Assembly: GCA_963782985.1 (NCBI GenBank)
Contig: CAWALU010000014.1
Coordinates: forward strand, 310,001 to 374,000
DNA length: 64,000 bases
Source: CAVSWT01 sp963782985
GTDB lineage: Bacteria > Bacteroidota > Ignavibacteria > Ignavibacteriales > Ignavibacteriaceae
Direction of reading: 5' to 3'
Positions 59,493-64,000 of this stretch are shown piece by piece (the stretch's first letter is position 1; each line of letters starts with the position of its first letter). A program made the position numbers and the translations under genes. Below the pieces are notes generated by a model, which was given only the letters and a program-made list of their open reading frames with translations, was not told the origin of the DNA and did no database searches.

Positions 59493-59716
59493 TAAATTTC
59501 CTTTTTATTGAAGATCAATTTTGAATGTTTCAAGTAGATTTTGTTTTCACTGGTTTTGCTCAGTCTTAAAAAGTTTCCTGCTGAATAACAACTCTTTCGC
59601 TAAAATAAAACTTTATAATCCAATTCTATATAAACTTAATCACCGAATTAATTTCATTGCTTATTTGATAACCTAATTAATTGTTAAAAGCAATTGAACA
59701 ATTTAATTAATAAAAG

Positions 59717-62700
59717 TTATTGAATAGAAATATGCACATCCAAGCCGGCTTCGTTAGTAGTTGTGGGCGGAATGCGTGCTGCGCCTTCCGGCTCAACAGA
59801 AGATCGGCGGTAAAAAATTGATAAAGTTACCTTACTGCTAATTGTATATTTTACCCGGGGTTCAATTGTGGTGCGCGTGGTTCCATCTTGCGGAGTTCCT
59901 TCTTCCGTGAAATTTGTGAAGTCATAAATAATTGTAGAATTTTTTGTGCTTGTATATGAGAAACTGAATTCAATATCGTTCTTTAACGATACCCCGAATA
60001 GAGGAAGTTCAAATCCAGATTTGGAATAGCTTGCAGTAATTCCAATGTCGCGCGAAAAATTTTCATTTATACTTGTGGTGGAAATTCCAAGATCGTATCC
60101 GGTGCGCGTTGAGTATTTTACGCTGCTTATCAAATTTCCTCCCCAAACTTCTCCGAATGTAAAATTCAATCCCACCAGCGGGGCAAAGCCGTATTCAATT
60201 CTTTGTGTCTGCACTTCCTGCACTCCGTCAGGATTTATTCTCCATCCTTCCGTGTAAGAAGAAGTGTATGCATGATCCAACGAAACTCTTTTTGCAAATG
60301 TATTGAAGAGCGGAAATTTTTCTAATCCATCCCAGCTTAATCTCCAATTTGGACGGGGTATATAATTTGCAACCTGCGAAAGGAAGCCTAATTGGGAAAG
60401 CAGCGGCAAACTTTCAAATCCTTTTAAAAATGCGTTAGATAAATTTTGATGAGGATTAGGGGAGTTCGGATCATAAAGTTCATTTACTTTTTTTATGCCG
60501 CTTTTGAACACGCTTAAAAATAATACCGGCGGCAGCGATAAAAACGATCTCGAAATTGTGCCGGTTGATGAAATAGAACCAATAGAAATATTGCTTAACG
60601 CATCTGTATTTATTTGCGTGCTTTTATTTATTGACCACCCCACTTTCCAGTTCAAATCTATTTTCGCTCCTTCCCAAAGCGGGCGGGAGGTTTTAAAGTC
60701 TAAATTATTTTTTTGTGAAAAATTATCAGATAAGCTGCTGTTGGGCGCGCGCGTTCCAACGTTCCTGCTTAAGCCGAACATAAATCCGCGCGAAGGTCCA
60801 TTGTTTTCATTAAAAGATAATCCCCAAAAATTATTAAAGCCTGTTCCAGTTCCTTTAATTCCCGATTTAGAAAGGTTGTTATCGCTGCTAAAATTAAATG
60901 AGATCGATTCATAATCAAACAACAAAGTTTTTGTAATTGTTTTTAAGAATAAAAATGCGGTCTTCAATGGAGACTTTTTATTTTTGATTTGAACTTGCAA
61001 TGAATCGGTTATTTGCGTTGAATCAACTTCAGCCATTAGCGAATCAGAATTAGAAATAGAATTAGGCGAAGGATTATTTAAAGGATTATCTAAATTCTCA
61101 TTTTGCGGCTGCTTTATTTCCGGCTGATTAAAATTTCTATTGTTCCCTCTACCGCCGGGATTTTGGGGTCTGCTGCGTCCGGCATTTTCTTCAGTTTGTT
61201 CTTCTTCATCATCTTTACTTACTTCAAATAAAGGAGCCGCTAAAGATTTTAATTTTAAAGTTAGACCTATACTTGATTTACTTGCGTAGCCTGCGCTTCT
61301 GCCGGATTCTTCATTTCTAAAATCATTATTCCATTGATAGCTTGCCGTGTAGCCTGCGGTAATTGTAAAATATTTATTTATATCCCACAATGAAGGGAGC
61401 CTTGGCGAAGTGCGCAAATCAAACGACTGTTGATATTGATAATTTCTTCCGAAGAAATTGCCGTCAAAAATATCCCGCCAAATTTTATATTCAGGCCGCT
61501 GCGCGCCAAACTCGTCCGTTTCTAAGTAAGCCAGCGATGAAGAAATATTTACATTATAGGAGTTGCTCAAATTAATTAAGCCGCCTTCAGTAATTTTCCA
61601 TGAATAATTAAATCCGCGCGTAGTTGTAAAATCTCTTGAAATAGAAAGCTGCGAAGGAGCGTTATCTCTGTCTCTTGTAATACTTGTATTTCTATTTCTT
61701 CGAGCCGCAATATTTAACGCTAAGCTTTGCGGAGTAAAATAAACTTTCGCATTGCGATAATCCGAGAACAAAGAAATCACGCTTCCGAGTATTGGAATAT
61801 CAGCGGGATAGAAAAAATAATCCGGGCTTAACGCCAAAGCATAACTTAAGTTTGCGTTCCAAATCCAGCTTTTGCTGCTTGAGATGGTTGGGCTTCGGCT
61901 GAATGTTTTATTGTAATTAAAACCTAACGTTATTGCATTCCAAGTATCGCGTATCAGCCAATAGGAGGATGGTATTCGCAATTTAATGTTTGATGAAGAC
62001 CAGGAATCAGACACATTAAGAGTTTGAGATTCCAATTCAAGGTTACGCTGATTTTGCGGCGTCTTTAGTGAATCCGCAATTTGATTTTGAAGAGCCATTG
62101 CTTCGGAAACTTTAATATCTGTACCGGGCAAATACAATGGTTTGCCGATGGATTCAGTGTGGGAATAATTTAATTTTAAATTACTCTCCGGCAGATTTAT
62201 AGGAAGAACTTTTAAAATATTTAGATCGGATGATACGCTCCAATTCCTTGCTTCCACGCGCGAACCGAATCTATCAGCCAGTCTATGAAAATATGGATCT
62301 GTCTTACTCATATTAAAATTAACAGTAAGCAGATCAGCCATTTTTAATTGAGACGCAATACTATAAGCCCAGCCTGATTTATCGTCAGCGCCAACAACGC
62401 GCAGTTCATTTACCCAAACTTCTCCTGAAACATCCGGCTTATAAAAAGTAACGTTTTTAATTTTCTGTCCTGAAATATTGTAAACGCCCACGCTCAAAAA
62501 TTTAATTTGCGTTAGAGTAGGTCTGCCCCTTACGCCGTAAAAATGCCCCGGTTTATCGCGCACAGGCTGCTGCGCAAAAACAGTATCGCTTGTTCGCGCT
62601 TGTTTAATGCTTGTAAGTTCGCTAAAGTCAATTGAAATTTCATTCCAATCAGGACGCACAGGCTGACGGTATTCATAAAAATTATTTGTGTCGGTTCCGA

Positions 62701-64000
62701 ATCTAAAAAATACTTCAGCATTTGGCGCATTACGTGGCTCGGTTGAAACGGATGTTGGCCCGGTGCGTTTATCGCCGTGAATAAATAATTTCATCTGCGC
62801 GTAACTGAAAACATCCAGCGGGCGTGAAAGATATCTTACAGCTTGGCGCGACTGCCCTGCCGGAAGATCTGTTAATATTAAATTTAGAGATTGCTCATTC
62901 TTTAAAATATTTTGGTCGGGACGGGTGTTGTCTCTTTCTCTGCTTATTCCCGGCGGAATAGTATAACTCTGGTTATCTTCATAGCTAATAACAGAAACGG
63001 ATAATGTTGTATCCTGCTGCAATAGTTTTTGCCATTGACTTCCCACTAAATTAAACTCGGCAAACCTTAATCTTAAATAATCTTCAGGCGCCGCCGCAGC
63101 AATTCCATTTACGAAAAGTCTTATTGCTTCAACGTTAGAAAAAGTAGGATTGCCGATTTTTGTTAAAGTATCCTTTAAAGGAATTCTATATAAATACCAG
63201 CCCGGACCTCCTGCGCTTACTATAAATGGGTTTGTTTGCGAATTAGTATCCAATGGAATTTTATATCTATAATAACTATTTATTTGATCAAGATTTCCAT
63301 TTCTATTTAAATCTTCGGTGTCAGGCAAGCGACCAATATCAGTTAAAGTTGAATTTCCTTCGGTTCCATTTATATTTAAATAATCTGTAATTATAAAACT
63401 TGAAGTTCCGTTATAAGCAAAATTATCATGATTCGGATCCGCAATGTCGCCATACAATTGTCTTTCTCTCGCATCAGGAATTCCGTCTAAACCTGTATCT
63501 TCTCCTTCATCAATAGCCGTGTTGCTGTTTATGTCTTCAGAATTTAATTTACCATCGGGAATAACATCTTCGCTTATTCTTCCCAAATCAAGATACATAT
63601 CAGAATTAGGAGAGGACTTAGCGATGTTCATCCAAAATTCAATGTATTCAATATTCTCGTCAACAAGGTTGTTTGCAGTTGAAGACAATAATTTTTGAAT
63701 TCCGCCCCAGCTTTGCTGCGGATTTGTGAGGTTGGGATTATGATTATATGAGCCGGGTTGATTTGGATTAAACGCATAATCCATTATAGTAACATTCTCA
63801 TCTCCCTTTGCAACTTGTTTTTTTGGCTCGCCGGTTTTCGGATCAACACCGTAAACTTGGGCTACGGTAACGCCGGACGGATTTATTGACACCCACCAGC
63901 TTTTGCCTTTGTACGGCATTTTAAGGCTGTCAACCGTTATGTTTGATAAGAAAGGTAAATTATTTGGCGGACTTAAATCCTTCCACGAAGTATAGGAAAC
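59717..64000 (-). CDS. sprA: T9SS translocon protein SprA (5' end beyond the window)
   Basis: The frame is open to the right edge, adding 27 codons before the ATG at 63919, so the 1,427 residues visible are the C-terminal part of a protein usually about 2,300-2,500 long. SprA is the giant outer-membrane barrel through which T9SS cargo passes. Seen here are repeated beta-strand segments with aromatic turns, two domains with EWVN/FVNGIAAAAPEDYLRLRF-like texture, and a low-complexity Pro/Asn/Gln-rich stretch (AGRSRPQNPGGRGNNRNFNQ and following). The end is TTTNEAGLDVHISIQ. PorX follows. No frameshift was found. Confidence 0.9.
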   Translation of the reverse strand, partial: VSYTSWKDLSPPNNLPFLSNITVDSLKMPYKGKSWWVSINPSGVTVAQVYGVDPKTGEPKKQVAKGDENVTIMDYAFNPNQPGSYNHNPNLTNPQQSWGGIQKLLSSTANNLVDENIEYIEFWMNIAKSSPNSDMYLDLGRISEDVIPDGKLNSEDINSNTAIDEGEDTGLDGIPDARERQLYGDIADPNHDNFAYNGTSSFIITDYLNINGTEGNSTLTDIGRLPDTEDLNRNGNLDQINSYYRYKIPLDTNSQTNPFIVSAGGPGWYLYRIPLKDTLTKIGNPTFSNVEAIRLFVNGIAAAAPEDYLRLRFAEFNLVGSQWQKLLQQDTTLSVSVISYEDNQSYTIPPGISRERDNTRPDQNILKNEQSLNLILTDLPAGQSRQAVRYLSRPLDVFSYAQMKLFIHGDKRTGPTSVSTEPRNAPNAEVFFRFGTDTNNFYEYRQPVRPDWNEISIDFSELTSIKQARTSDTVFAQQPVRDKPGHFYGVRGRPTLTQIKFLSVGVYNISGQKIKNVTFYKPDVSGEVWVNELRVVGADDKSGWAYSIASQLKMADLLTVNFNMSKTDPYFHRLADRFGSRVEARNWSVSSDLNILKVLPINLPESNLKLNYSHTESIGKPLYLPGTDIKVSEAMALQNQIADSLKTPQNQRNLELESQTLNVSDSWSSSNIKLRIPSSYWLIRDTWNAITLGFNYNKTFSRSPTISSSKSWIWNANLSYALALSPDYFFYPADIPILGSVISLFSDYRNAKVYFTPQSLALNIAARRNRNTSITRDRDNAPSQLSISRDFTTTRGFNYSWKITEGGLINLSNSYNVNISSSLAYLETDEFGAQRPEYKIWRDIFDGNFFGRNYQYQQSFDLRTSPRLPSLWDINKYFTITAGYTASYQWNNDFRNEESGRSAGYASKSSIGLTLKLKSLAAPLFEVSKDDEEEQTEENAGRSRPQNPGGRGNNRNFNQPEIKQPQNENLDNPLNNPSPNSISNSDSLMAEVDSTQITDSLQVQIKNKKSPLKTAFLFLKTITKTLLFDYESISFNFSSDNNLSKSGIKGTGTGFNNFWGLSFNENNGPSRGFMFGLSRNVGTRAPNSSLSDNFSQKNNLDFKTSRPLWEGAKIDLNWKVGWSINKSTQINTDALSNISIGSISSTGTISRSFLSLPPVLFLSVFKSGIKKVNELYDPNSPNPHQNLSNAFLKGFESLPLLSQLGFLSQVANYIPRPNWRLSWDGLEKFPLFNTFAKRVSLDHAYTSSYTEGWRINPDGVQEVQTQRIEYGFAPLVGLNFTFGEVWGGNLISSVKYSTRTGYDLGISTTSINENFSRDIGITASYSKSGFELPLFGVSLKNDIEFSFSYTSTKNSTIIYDFTNFTEEGTPQDGTTRTTIEPRVKYTISSKVTLSIFYRRSSVEPEGAARIPPTTTNEAGLDVHISIQ

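Noticed and set aside
60495..60914. Open frame on the plus strand within sprA
   Set aside because: It is antisense to a well-supported SprA domain and is explained by codon bias of the minus-strand frame.
1..64000. CRISPR array, prophage, insertion sequence or secondary-metabolite cluster
   Set aside because: No regular repeat-spacer pattern, transposase, integrase, capsid or large synthase gene was seen on either strand.

Overview
The window is AT-rich bacterial chromosome. It most likely belongs to the Ignavibacteria/Chlorobi side of the Bacteroidota-Chlorobiota group. Two secreted proteins carry the C-terminal type IX secretion (T9SS) signal beginning YQNYPNPFNP (near 31930 and 44210), a truncated sprA lies at the right edge, and a porX-like regulator sits beside it. 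Shine-Dalgarno sites such as AGGAGG are common, as in Ignavibacteria. No CRISPR array, prophage or insertion sequence was seen. Most genes are on the minus strand in compact operons.

Layout. 1-8.7 kb (minus): enoyl-CoA hydratase fragment, dusB, an MFS pump, an NAD-type isocitrate dehydrogenase, a CapA-like protein, a histone H1-like protein, a membrane Fe-S oxidoreductase of the ETF:menaquinone type, bioY and a hydrolase. 8.8-11.9 kb (plus): an acyl-CoA dehydrogenase broken by a one-base frameshift, then hisA-like, cyclic-nucleotide-binding and universal-stress genes. 11.9-20.9 kb (minus): polyprenyl synthase, tatC, glyA, a TPR protein, an outer-membrane protein, a lipoprotein, gmhB and a glgA broken by three frameshifts. 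21.2-24.2 kb (plus): SPOR lipoprotein, hutI, namZ. 24.2-31.0 kb (minus): Ig-like lipoprotein, a chorismate mutase-MltG fusion, tsaD, proline dehydrogenase, pheA, coaE. 31.3-32.2 kb (plus): frameshifted T9SS cargo. 32.2-42.3 kb (minus): the translation cluster thrS-infC-rpmI-rplT-pheS-[toxin-antitoxin]-pheT-coiled coil-zapA-[6S-like RNA]-rny, preceded by tRNA-Leu, a decayed tRNA-Val copy and tRNA-Val. 42.6-44.5 kb (plus): M14 carboxypeptidase with a T9SS signal. 44.6-52.6 kb (minus): two small stress proteins, an M1 peptidase, ruvB, an acyltransferase, hsp20, dnaK, hsp20. 52.8-54.4 kb (plus): birA, coaX. 54.4-64 kb (minus): sprA, porX, tsaE, tsaB, a DUF1573 protein, accD, panC.

How the genes fit together. 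Biotin and fatty-acid functions recur (bioY, birA, accD, hydratase, acyl-CoA dehydrogenase, ETF-linked oxidoreductase), as do coenzyme A genes (panC, coaX, coaE) and the t6A genes (tsaB, tsaD, tsaE). PheA here has no chorismate mutase domain. The only mutase seen is the N-terminal domain of the MltG protein, which keeps the five catalytic residues known from the E. coli enzyme. That fusion is the most unusual feature found. Next are a toxin-antitoxin pair between pheS and pheT, an infC that can only start at AUC, a 6S-like RNA between zapA and rny, and a decayed tRNA. Several broken genes differ from intact reading frames by single bases, mostly in A runs, so sequencing or assembly error must be considered.
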